Positions 1 to 6,988 of a stretch of DNA of 33,809 nt are shown piece by piece (position 1 is the stretch's first letter; the number at the start of each line of letters is the position of its first letter). Made by a program: the position numbers and the translations under genes. The notes beneath the pieces are model-generated. The model saw only the letters and a program-made list of their open reading frames with translations. It was not told where the DNA came from and did no database searches. Source of the DNA: Acidimicrobiia bacterium (GTDB lineage: Bacteria; Acidobacteriota; Vicinamibacteria; Vicinamibacterales; UBA2999); contig VFZG01000038.1 in assembly GCA_016871275.1 (NCBI GenBank), positions 1 to 33,809 of the forward strand. Reading direction: 5' to 3'.

Positions 1-1
1 A

Positions 2-61
2 GGCTTGGGGCTTGAGGGCAGGTAGGGATTGACTCACGCCCCAGGCCTCAAGCGCCACGCC
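2..61. terminator. Imperfect hairpin downstream of the glycoside hydrolase 3' end
   Basis: The segment at 2-17 (GGCTTGGGGCTTGAGG) is nearly complementary to 46-61 (CCTCAAGCGCCACGCC), with 13 of 16 positions paired. It lies just beyond the TAG at 79-81 that closes the relict 3' end of the minus-strand hydrolase gene. A terminator role is inferred from position; there is no clear T-tract. The sequence is built of short repeated words, like several other intergenic hairpins in the window. Confidence 0.45.
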
Positions 62-84
62 CCACGCCTCAACCCGTTCTAGCG

Positions 85-127
85 GACCAGCACGGTGCGG
101 TAGCGGCCGGCGGCCAGCATCTCCGCC
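85..127 (-). repeat. 43-bp direct repeat, distal copy (native 3' end of the GH39-like gene)
   Basis: The segment is identical to 4624-4666. On the minus strand it encodes AEMLAAGRYRTVLV and is followed immediately by CGC TAG (84-79), giving a natural end ...TVLVR-stop. The other copy lies inside the large ORF and instead runs on into SPVFTR and the 66-bp repeat. This copy is one base out of frame with the end of the beta-propeller ORF at 131, so it is not translated with it. Removing the DNA between the copies would restore an uninterrupted hydrolase ORF of 577 codons. Confidence 0.85.
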
Positions 128-130
128 CGG

Positions 131-1129
131 CTAGGGCGTGGGATAGCCGGGGATGATCGTCGCGTAGACCATCAGGTACCGGCCATCTGGCAGCCGCGTC
201 ACAGCGGGGTCTTTGACGCCGACCGATTCGAGTCCGTTAGAAGCGTTCAGTTCGAGGCGATTGCCGGGGTCAACCGTCCATGTCACACCGTCGGCGGTGA
301 AGAGTGAACGGATGTAGGATGAGCCATCGCGCTGGTCCTGCACGAAGCCGTAGTAGCGATAGCCGCCGTCCACCGCCAGGCCGTTCGCCATGAGGATATT
401 TTCCATCACGAAGTTTTTGGCGCGGGTGAAGTTGAGGCCGTCGCTGGAAGTGGCGTGGTGGTTCGAGCCGGGGACACCGCCGGCGAAGTAGTGCCACGTC
501 TCGCCGATCAACAGCACATTCGGATCGAGCACCAGTTGGCCTTCGGCGGCGAAGCGCTCGCCCTCTTCGCGGGCGAAATTGAACCCGTCGTCGGAGATCG
601 CCGAATAGGAGCGCGCGCTTTCGGAGTTGGCGTCGCGCGGCGCTGAGGTGAAGAACAGCCGCCATTTACCCTCGGGCGTGCGTTCGACGGTGGGGTCAAC
701 GGCCATCGCAATGAGGTCGTCCATGCCGGTCAACAATGTTTTCTTGTAGGCCCACGTCACGGCGTCGCGCGAGACGGCGACGACGATCCGGTTGCGGACT
801 TCTTCGGGACACATGATGATGAAGTACACGCGAATCTCGCCGTCGGGCGTGGTGATCGCATCGGGCACGTCGGCCTGATCCGCCAGGCTTTGGTTGGCGG
901 GGGTGAACGTAAGCCCGTCGTCGCTGAAGGCGAGGAGCAGGCGCGAGGCCCACGGGCCGTAGCCCGACTGTGGTTGGCCGTCGGGCGCAGTGGCGTTGTA
1001 GCCGCTGCACGGCGTGAACTCACTCTTTCCGATCGTTGCTGCGGTGGGCGCGGAAGTGCGGACAGGCGGGGGAGTCGGAGATTGGAGAGTAGAGATTGGA
1101 GATTGAGTCACGGCGACTTGGGTCATCAC
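131..1129 (-). CDS. Beta-propeller protein of GH43/GH32-like fold (third module of the mosaic)
   Basis: The 332-residue product has repeated short strands of the type SDDGLTF, SRDAVTW, SSDGLNF and TADGVTW, with DPTVERTPEGKWRLFF and DPAVTRLPDGRYLMVY blades. This pattern is typical of five-bladed propellers in sialidase-, GH32- or GH43-like secreted proteins. No catalytic triad can be assigned with certainty. The reading frame is open upstream through repeat A to a TAG at 1202-1204, so the 1129 start is only the first ATG, and no signal peptide is visible. The first ~24 residues are encoded by short-word sequence resembling intergenic DNA (about 1080-1112). The stop lies at 131-133, three bases before the relict hydrolase 3' end. 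It may be an unexpressed module rather than a working gene. Confidence 0.6.
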   Translation of the reverse strand: MMTQVAVTQSPISTLQSPTPPPVRTSAPTAATIGKSEFTPCSGYNATAPDGQPQSGYGPWASRLLLAFSDDGLTFTPANQSLADQADVPDAITTPDGEIRVYFIIMCPEEVRNRIVVAVSRDAVTWAYKKTLLTGMDDLIAMAVDPTVERTPEGKWRLFFTSAPRDANSESARSYSAISDDGFNFAREEGERFAAEGQLVLDPNVLLIGETWHYFAGGVPGSNHHATSSDGLNFTRAKNFVMENILMANGLAVDGGYRYYGFVQDQRDGSSYIRSLFTADGVTWTVDPGNRLELNASNGLESVGVKDPAVTRLPDGRYLMVYATIIPGYPTP

Positions 1130-1145
1130 CTGCGCGGCGATGGCG

Positions 1146-1198
1146 GGACGATAGGCCGTATTAGCGGCCTCCCAGTTAACGGCAGGCCTGTTGTCAGA
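1146..1198 (-). repeat. Mosaic repeat copy A (53 bp)
   Basis: It is identical over 53 bp to 2594-2646 and 4541-4593, starting GGACGATAGGCCGT and ending GTTGTCAGA on the plus strand. It lacks the 13-bp extension CCCGGCAAACATG present in copies B and C. It lies between the stop of the AT-rich hydrolase module (TAA at 1225-1227) and the beta-propeller module. Its minus-strand translation (RPAVNWEAANTAYRP) is in frame with the propeller ORF. The sequence is an imperfect palindrome: GACGATAGGCC at the left is nearly complementary to GGCCTGTTGTC at the right. Confidence 0.9.
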
Positions 1199-1224
1199 GC
1201 ACTACGAAGCCTTGTGCAAGCTGA

Positions 1225-2593
1225 TTAATCTTTAGTCAGCAATAAAACGGGACTTTCCTCGGAAAAATTAACTTTAGAAGCCTCCATCACTGCTACACTT
1301 CCATCCAAACCAATGACTGTCACAGAACCTTTGATCTCCGAGGGAAGTTTGCCATTCCAGAGGGCATAAACTGTTTTGTCACCCGCTTCAAACACATATT
1401 GCCCCTCATTTATTTCTTGAGAGCTTGAAAAATTTTCCAAATATTTTGCGATTGTTTGCAGCGTTTTTAAGAAAAATCGCTCTTCTCCTTTATCACTATG
1501 AAGTGCAGACCCTCCAATCGTGCTATTGCTTGTTCCATATAAATCAACAAAGATTTTTTCAACCCCATTTGCAAAGGCCATTATAGAATACCGAAAATAC
1601 CAAGACGCTTGTTCTTCCTCAGTTTGGGTGGGAGATGCCTTGGTCACAACAGATTGACCCTCTTTTGGCATAGGAGCCTCCGGTGTTCCTGAGTACGTTC
1701 CAAATTCGGTAATCCACATGGGTTTTTGGGCGTCATTGGCATCCATGGTTTCATTGAAGAAATCGAGGTGCTCTTCAAAATCATCCATTGTGGGAGCTAT
1801 TCCAAGCTTTTCCTTATTATAATGAAAATTGAATATATCGATGTATTCGCCTCCCCCCAAAGTAAAGAAATCTTCCCAAAAACCTCTGATGTCACGCACG
1901 TTGCTGCTCAGCTCCAAAGCTCCCATGGTCAAAACTTTTGCCTCTGAATCGGCGGAACGAATGGCCTCAGAAGATATTTTGATCAGTTCAAAGTAATTCT
2001 CTGCTTCATTCAGATCTCCTCCACAGGTCCCGTCGTATTCATTCCCAATTTCCCAGTGCTTAACGGGAAAAAGGAGACCTTCCATATCCTCTTCGCCATC
2101 GCCGTCATAGCGTTCCACTAGTGCCGTAAGAAAAGCCTTGTATGCTTCCCAATCGGTGGGTTTGTCGGCTTTATAGTCATAATAGGCAAAATCCAGACCC
2201 GTACAGTCTTCAGGAGCACTGTCTTGATCCCAGGCAGCAAAGGGTTGAATAAGAGCGGAAACACTCATGCCTGCTGCATTCGCTGATAAAACCACAAGAT
2301 CAGAAATTTCCCATTTATATTCAGCTCCTTTTTCAGGCTCAATCACATTCCAAGTAAAAGCGCCGGGAATTTCCCTATCAATCGAGAAGCCAGTTTTTTT
2401 TGCCCATGCGATAAATGTTTCGAATCGTTCTTCCATTTTCCTGAGGTACTCTTTGAATCGGGATTCATCTGAGCGAAAAGCCAACCATCCTTTCGTTTGC
2501 AGAACACTCAAACTTTCTGGACCGGCGAGTCCCGTATTTGGATTGAACGATAACATGGCTCCGAAAAGATCAATGGTATTGAGCTCATCTCCT
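1225..2593 (-). other. AT-richer module: GH-A clan TIM-barrel glycoside hydrolase
   Basis: This segment encodes the C-terminal ~455 residues of the composite ORF. HWEIGNEYDG (near 2030-2060) fits the strand-4 Asn-Glu acid/base motif and PMWITEFGTYSG (near 1690-1720) the strand-7 nucleophile of clan GH-A (GH5/GH39-like) enzymes. By eye its base composition is clearly lower in GC than everything else in the window, with AAA, GAA, TTT and ATT codons common. It has no signal peptide of its own and starts directly after repeat B at GDELNTIDLFG. It ends with its own TAA, and composition returns to GC-rich just beyond, near repeat A. Origin in a different genome is strongly suggested. Confidence 0.75.
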
Positions 2594-5500
2594 GGACGAT
2601 AGGCCGTATTAGCGGCCTCCCAGTTAACGGCAGGCCTGTTGTCAGACCCGGCAAACATGGCGCCGCCGCCGTCACTCGTGGGGGCTCGCCAGGTCAGGGT
2701 CGCCGTTGAGGAGGTCGGCCGGCCCACCTTCGCGCTGTTTACCTGGCCGGGGGCGGCGACCACCGTGGCGATCGTCTCGCAGCCATCCGAGCACGGGATG
2801 CCTTCAGTATTCGGTGCTACCCCGGGGCTCTCGGCGGTGGTGGCACCATAGGGCGTGCCAGTCAGGACCGTTTGGAAACTGGACGCTGGAATCGTGCTGG
2901 TGCCCTTGGTGGTCACCGCACGGCGGATGTAGATGCTGTCGCGGCTGGGGCCGTCGTTCACGTAGACCCATACGCGATCGGTTCCGACCATGGCAGATGG
3001 CACGCCCCCAGCCCCCCGTGACACGACGGTCGCCGATGCGAGGGAGTAGGGGCCGGTGACCGCGGGAGCGGTGAAGGACACAACATTGGAACCCATCGAA
3101 ACGTAGAGAACCCACTCCGTGCCGTTGAAGAAGATGTCGGGATCGGTCGCCCATCCATGGACGCCCGCGATGTCGAGAGGAACGTCGACCGCCGTTCCGT
3201 ACTCCACGAAGCTGCTGCCATTGCTGTCGACGACCTCGGTGCCCAACTTTACGGGTACCGACGTCTTACCCTCGACCTCCTGCATCGGAGGTACATAAAC
3301 GATAACGAGTCGCCCATCGGCGACTTGCCCCGCGAATGCGGTGTCGCGGGGCATCGAATCGCTTCCGTCGGTCTTGCGAACATAGAAGGAGGTGGCCGTC
3401 ACCTGGCCGGTTGTCACGTCAATGCGAGACAGTCCAGCGCCAACGACATAGATGGTGTTCTCGCGTCGGATGACATCAGGGACTGAACCGCGGTAGCCCT
3501 GCCACCCGCTGACATCGGTCCAGTTGGCGCCGTCACTGGATTCCGCAATCCGGATGGTGTGGTTGGTCGGGTCTTCGCAATTGCTTGTGGTGGAGCAGGT
3601 ATGGAAGACCATCAGGTAGGGCTTCGTGGGTGGGGACACGGTGAACCCTGAGTGAGGGGGCGCACTAGCGTTGCCGAGAGTCAGGAGTCCGTGGGTGATC
3701 GTCGCGGCGTCGTGCGAGCCTGCGGGCGAGTACCCAAACCAGACGTGGAGTTTGCCGTCCACGAGTTCGATCGATGGGTCGAACACACCACCGCCGTCAT
3801 CCGCCAAGAGCGTTGTCTTGCGCTGGACCCAAGTCACGGCATTATCGGACGCCAAGAGCTTCAGCTGCTGATAGCCGCCTTCGTGCCCCGTTGTGGAGGC
3901 CACCATGACGAAGGTGCCATCCGGGAGTTCCAGTGGCGCCGGATCGACCAGGTCTTGATTGCCGTTGAGCGGCCCAACAGGCGTGCTCCAGGTCAGGCCG
4001 TCAGCCGACGAAGCAATGAAGACTCCGTGCTTGCCTTCAACCTTGTTGAAGTAGAGGAAGTACTTACCCGCGCTTGTCTTCATAACGTGCGGCACGCCAC
4101 AGCCAAGATCGTCGAGAAGGACCGCCTCCTGCACCGTCCACGTGAGTAGGTCGGGTGAAGTAGCGTATTTGAGAACCTTTGACTTGGGAGTGCACGGCTC
4201 GGAGGGCGCGCCAATAGGCCCTGGCTTCATCTCGGCGTAATAGAGACGGTAACTGCTCGGCCCTTCCTCCACGATCGACCAATCGACACCGGCGGGCAAC
4301 CGGGTCGATGTCGGAGACCAGTTGACACCGTCCCGCGACGAGTACTGAGTGGAGGGCTGCGAGGTGGTTAGCAGGTAGTACGTGCTGCTTGCCTTATCGA
4401 AGAAGACCTCCGGAGAGACCCCTGTTGGGGCGCCGAGGGCTGGTGGCACCGTGGCATCGAGTGTCGCCGTATCAATCGTCTGTTGGTTGGCCGTGAGTTG
4501 GGATGCGACAACCGGCGAGGCTCCCGCGGCCGCCCCAAGAGGACGATAGGCCGTATTAGCGGCCTCCCAGTTAACGGCAGGCCTGTTGTCAGACCCGGCA
4601 AACATGCGCGTGAAGACAGGACTGACCAGCACGGTGCGGTAGCGGCCGGCGGCCAGCATCTCCGCCGTATCCTGGCCGTAGCCGGCGTAGAGTGCCGAGC
4701 CGCGGTAGCGGTCGAAGCCTTCGGGCAGGATCACGCGCACCGTGCTCGATGCGGGCAGTTGGCCGGCGAAGTACGCGGTGTAGTCGCCGTCGATCCAAGG
4801 CATCCAGCCCTGGGGCGTGTAGAAGGACCAGCGTCCCCCCACGTTCGCTCCGACGAACAGCCGCCCCGCGCGCCCCGCATCGGCCGACGCCGGCGTCACG
4901 TCGACGGTGACCACGCCGTTCTCGGCGGACGCCCTGGCCGTCGCGGTGAACGGCGCGGTGGAGCCGGAGGTACCCGTGGTCACCAGTTGCACGCCATACG
5001 CGGGGATCGTGAACGTGGCGGTCCGGCCGGAGGTCGTGACGATCTCGCTGGCGTCGTCGCTCACCGTCTTGACGATGAACGACGTCGTCGCGGCGCGGCC
5101 GTCCGCGAAGGCGTAGCTCCACGTGCGGGACGTGCTGCTCGTGTTGGCGACGAGCACGGCCGTGTCGCCCGCGCTGTTCATTCCGGCCAGCGCATAGAGG
5201 TCCGACGCGGCACCCGAGACCGACAGGCGATTGCCGTAGCCCGTGATGTTGTACCAGAGTTCCGCAGCCAGGCCCACCTTCTTGGGCGCGCCCGTCGTCC
5301 AGAACATGCCGTAGAACACGCCGTCGCCCCCGGGCTCCGGACCGCGATAGAACATCTCCTGATCGATCGAGGCCAGTTGCATGTTGATCCACGCCGCGGT
5401 GTTGATGGCCGCACCGCGCGCGTTGGAGCGCAACGCGACGGCGTCGGCGACCGATTCGTCCTCGGTTTCGGTGTTCCACTCGGAGACGTGCTGCGGCGTG

Positions 5501-6351
5501 TCCTGGAAGCCGCGGGCGTCGAGTTCTTTCCGGAAGTACGCCGCGCAGTTTGTGTAATCGTCCGGGTTGTTCGAGTACATGTGCCACGAGAAGAAGTCAA
5601 GCGGCGCGCGCGTCGACCGCACCTTGTCCAGGAAGCCCCGCGTGAACGCCCGACCCCTCTCGCTCAGGCAGCCCGCCGGCGTTACGGCGGGTCCGCCGAC
5701 CTTGAGATCGGGGAACGCGGCCTTGAGCGCGGCCGCCGTCTCCGAGTAGAGCGTGTAGTAGTCCGCGTTGGTGTTCGGCGCGGGCCAGAACCTGCTGTTG
5801 TCGGGTTCGTTCCACACCTCGACGTAGCGCAGGTTGCTCGTGAAGCCGTTCCACTGGCCGTCGCGGTAATGGCGAACGACCTGGACGGCCGCCTGGATCC
5901 AGTTGGCGCGTTCGCCGGCGGTTGGCACCTTCACGTCGTTGTACGAGTCGCCAAGGCGCAGGTACGGCTCGAAGCCGCCAGTGACGATCGCGTGGAAGGT
6001 GTCGTCGCTCGATCGCAACTCGTTGCCGACGAGCCCCGTGAAGTTGTAGGAGGTCTGCAGGCCCGGATCCTTCGTGCGATCGGGGTAGAGCGTCGACATG
6101 TCGAGCGGGCCGTAGTAGTCGTGGGTCCGGATCAGCGTGGTGCCGAGCTGCTGATACGGGGTCGTGAGGTCGGGATTCTGCAGGTTCCCGCGGGGACCGA
6201 TGTTGAGGCCGCTCAGCCGGCGGATGACGCCCGCCGTGCCGCCGAGGACGAGGGTCGCGTCGGCTGCGCCGGGCACGGCGCCGGCGCCGATCACGAGCAG
6301 CATCGCGCCGCCCACGACGGTCAGCCAGTTCAGTCCTCGGATATAGGTCAT
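1225..6351 (-). CDS. Composite secreted protein: GH39-like hydrolase, beta-propeller and foreign GH-A hydrolase fused through 66-bp repeats
   Basis: One uninterrupted 1708-codon frame. The chosen start (ATG at 6351) follows AGAGG by about 8 bases and begins a signal peptide (MTYIRGLNWL, then a hydrophobic stretch to about residue 32); the frame also extends upstream to 6417. Parts in order: GH39-like hydrolase (about residues 33-576), linker from repeat C, beta-propeller ending in a cut FN3-like start, linker from repeat B, and a complete-looking C-terminal TIM-barrel hydrolase from AT-richer DNA. Each repeat is translated as MFAGSDNRPAVNWEAANTAY. Cuts fall inside domains, and base composition changes abruptly at repeat B. 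If real, it would be an exported multi-domain glycan-active protein. If not, it is an assembly chimera of at least two genomes. Confidence 0.6.
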   Translation of the reverse strand: MTYIRGLNWLTVVGGAMLLVIGAGAVPGAADATLVLGGTAGVIRRLSGLNIGPRGNLQNPDLTTPYQQLGTTLIRTHDYYGPLDMSTLYPDRTKDPGLQTSYNFTGLVGNELRSSDDTFHAIVTGGFEPYLRLGDSYNDVKVPTAGERANWIQAAVQVVRHYRDGQWNGFTSNLRYVEVWNEPDNSRFWPAPNTNADYYTLYSETAAALKAAFPDLKVGGPAVTPAGCLSERGRAFTRGFLDKVRSTRAPLDFFSWHMYSNNPDDYTNCAAYFRKELDARGFQDTPQHVSEWNTETEDESVADAVALRSNARGAAINTAAWINMQLASIDQEMFYRGPEPGGDGVFYGMFWTTGAPKKVGLAAELWYNITGYGNRLSVSGAASDLYALAGMNSAGDTAVLVANTSSTSRTWSYAFADGRAATTSFIVKTVSDDASEIVTTSGRTATFTIPAYGVQLVTTGTSGSTAPFTATARASAENGVVTVDVTPASADAGRAGRLFVGANVGGRWSFYTPQGWMPWIDGDYTAYFAGQLPASSTVRVILPEGFDRYRGSALYAGYGQDTAEMLAAGRYRTVLVSPVFTRMFAGSDNRPAVNWEAANTAYRPLGAAAGASPVVASQLTANQQTIDTATLDATVPPALGAPTGVSPEVFFDKASSTYYLLTTSQPSTQYSSRDGVNWSPTSTRLPAGVDWSIVEEGPSSYRLYYAEMKPGPIGAPSEPCTPKSKVLKYATSPDLLTWTVQEAVLLDDLGCGVPHVMKTSAGKYFLYFNKVEGKHGVFIASSADGLTWSTPVGPLNGNQDLVDPAPLELPDGTFVMVASTTGHEGGYQQLKLLASDNAVTWVQRKTTLLADDGGGVFDPSIELVDGKLHVWFGYSPAGSHDAATITHGLLTLGNASAPPHSGFTVSPPTKPYLMVFHTCSTTSNCEDPTNHTIRIAESSDGANWTDVSGWQGYRGSVPDVIRRENTIYVVGAGLSRIDVTTGQVTATSFYVRKTDGSDSMPRDTAFAGQVADGRLVIVYVPPMQEVEGKTSVPVKLGTEVVDSNGSSFVEYGTAVDVPLDIAGVHGWATDPDIFFNGTEWVLYVSMGSNVVSFTAPAVTGPYSLASATVVSRGAGGVPSAMVGTDRVWVYVNDGPSRDSIYIRRAVTTKGTSTIPASSFQTVLTGTPYGATTAESPGVAPNTEGIPCSDGCETIATVVAAPGQVNSAKVGRPTSSTATLTWRAPTSDGGGAMFAGSDNRPAVNWEAANTAYRPGDELNTIDLFGAMLSFNPNTGLAGPESLSVLQTKGWLAFRSDESRFKEYLRKMEERFETFIAWAKKTGFSIDREIPGAFTWNVIEPEKGAEYKWEISDLVVLSANAAGMSVSALIQPFAAWDQDSAPEDCTGLDFAYYDYKADKPTDWEAYKAFLTALVERYDGDGEEDMEGLLFPVKHWEIGNEYDGTCGGDLNEAENYFELIKISSEAIRSADSEAKVLTMGALELSSNVRDIRGFWEDFFTLGGGEYIDIFNFHYNKEKLGIAPTMDDFEEHLDFFNETMDANDAQKPMWITEFGTYSGTPEAPMPKEGQSVVTKASPTQTEEEQASWYFRYSIMAFANGVEKIFVDLYGTSNSTIGGSALHSDKGEERFFLKTLQTIAKYLENFSSSQEINEGQYVFEAGDKTVYALWNGKLPSEIKGSVTVIGLDGSVAVMEASKVNFSEESPVLLLTKD
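2594..2659 (-). repeat. Mosaic repeat copy B (66 bp)
   Basis: It is identical over all 66 bp to 4541-4606, and its first 53 bp are identical to copy A. It joins the GC-rich propeller module (minus-strand upstream side) to the AT-rich hydrolase module, in frame on both sides. The composition change coincides with its edge. Confidence 0.92.
2660..4540 (-). other. Beta-propeller module with a truncated FN3-like end
   Basis: About 627 residues of GC-rich coding sequence. Repeated propeller signatures such as SRDGVNWS, SPDLLTWT, SSADGLTWS, DNAVTWVQ and SSDGANWT, with DPAPLELPDGTFVM and DPSIELVDGKLHVWF, resemble GH43/GH32/GH130-type or sialidase-like propellers. There may be two propellers in tandem (about 4470-3650 and 3640-2830). 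The last 30 codons before repeat B (PGQVNSAKVG...TLTWRAPTSDGGG) look like the first strands of a fibronectin type III domain that stops abruptly at the repeat. The module has neither its own start nor its own stop, so it is a gene fragment rather than a gene. Confidence 0.65.
4541..4606 (-). repeat. Mosaic repeat copy C (66 bp)
   Basis: It is identical to 2594-2659. It lies 17 bp from the internal copy of the 43-bp direct repeat (4624-4666) and joins the GH39-like hydrolase to the propeller module in frame. The unique 17 bp between them encode SPVFTR. Confidence 0.92.
4607..6351 (-). other. GH39-like glycoside hydrolase module (host gene of the insertion)
   Basis: Signal peptide (residues 1-32) followed by a GH39-type (alpha/beta)8 barrel. 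LRYVEVWNEPDNSRFW places the acid/base Glu at about residue 182, and QHVSEWNTETEDES places the nucleophile Glu at about 291, the spacing expected in clan GH-A. FSWHMYS (about 255) is also typical of GH39-like enzymes. A C-terminal beta-sandwich follows (about 400-577). The natural end should be ...GRYRTVLVR-stop, found separated at 79-127. The substrate cannot be read from sequence; beta-xylosides or related plant or exopolysaccharide glycans are likely for the family. Confidence 0.75.
4624..4666 (-). repeat. 43-bp direct repeat, proximal copy
   Basis: It is identical to 85-127. This copy is in the coding context of the hydrolase (GQDTAEMLAAGRYRTVLV) and then diverges into the mosaic insert. 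The two copies bracket about 4.5 kb. They could be a duplication made on insertion or the overlap at which an assembler joined unrelated paths. Confidence 0.85.
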
Positions 6352-6571
6352 GTCGGTCGCCTCTGCGACGTTCGACCACCCGTGGCGCGCCTGGGTTTCA
6401 ATCCGCCCGGATTGCACGGGGCTGGACGCCGCGTCAGACGCCGCTACGACGGGCCGGTGTCCATGATTATCGGCCGCAACAGGACGATCTTAAGCTGTCG
6501 GCTCCCGACTCCCGTCTTGAGTCTACCGGATCTTGATCGCCCCGCCCCTGCTCGTTCATCCACGGTCGACG

Positions 6572-6988
6572 CTAAGACCAGCCGAGCTGCTTCAATGCCA
6601 GGCCAGCATGCCATATCTTGGTCATGTGGACGATCTTGTCACCCTCGAACTGCATGACGTAAACGTAGTCGGTGCTGGCGCGACGCCCCGTCGGCGGAAC
6701 CGGGCCGCCCGGGCCGGTATGCGTGCAATGGAACACGGCATAGGCTGCAACGTTGTTCCGGACCGCGTCGGTGGCAAATGACTTTACCTCGTAGTGCCCA
6801 TCGGGTACGACCGTCATCATGCCCTGCATCCAGTCCGTGTACTGCTCGAGCGTCTTGACTTCGAGTAGCGGTTCGGCCTGGGCACTAAAACTCGCGTGTG
6901 GCGCACAAAAGGCGCTACAGACCTTCCATCCCTTGCCCGTTTCGCAGGCGGCAAAGAACGCTTCGGCGACACTTGTGATCGAGGCCAT
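6572..6988 (-). CDS. NTF2-like / SnoaL-like protein
   Basis: A 138-residue protein of the cone-shaped NTF2-like alpha+beta fold (ketosteroid isomerase, SnoaL). The N-terminal helix VAEAFFAACETGKGW is followed by the YTDWMQGMM helix, and the C-terminal sheet includes YVYVMQFEGDKIVHMTKIW. The start at 6988 is chosen because AGGAGA precedes ATG by 7 bases; an in-frame ATG at 7036 has no such site. Enzymatic function cannot be assigned, since this fold covers isomerases, cyclases, dehydratases and binding proteins. It sits between the mosaic locus and a diverged copy of the mosaic repeat (7242-7297), on the same strand as the other modules. NTF2-like proteins are known frequent cargo of integron gene cassettes, which makes the position notable. 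Confidence 0.8.
   Translation of the reverse strand: MASITSVAEAFFAACETGKGWKVCSAFCAPHASFSAQAEPLLEVKTLEQYTDWMQGMMTVVPDGHYEVKSFATDAVRNNVAAYAVFHCTHTGPGGPVPPTGRRASTDYVYVMQFEGDKIVHMTKIWHAGLALKQLGWS

Noticed and set aside
1146-4606. Calling the mosaic repeats true integron attC sites
   Set aside because: The palindromic layout is suggestive, but I cannot place paired RYYYAAC and GTTRRRY core boxes, modules are fused in frame and cut mid-domain, and there is no integrase in the window.
1146-4606. Sequencing-adapter contamination as the source of the identical repeats
   Set aside because: The sequence does not match the common transposase mosaic-end or hairpin adapter sequences I know, and a diverged natural copy exists at 7242-7297. 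An assembly artefact of another kind remains possible.
4483-6657. Long plus-strand ORF of 724 codons
   Set aside because: Antisense to the GH39-like gene; Arg/Val/Gly-rich shadow with no recognisable domain.
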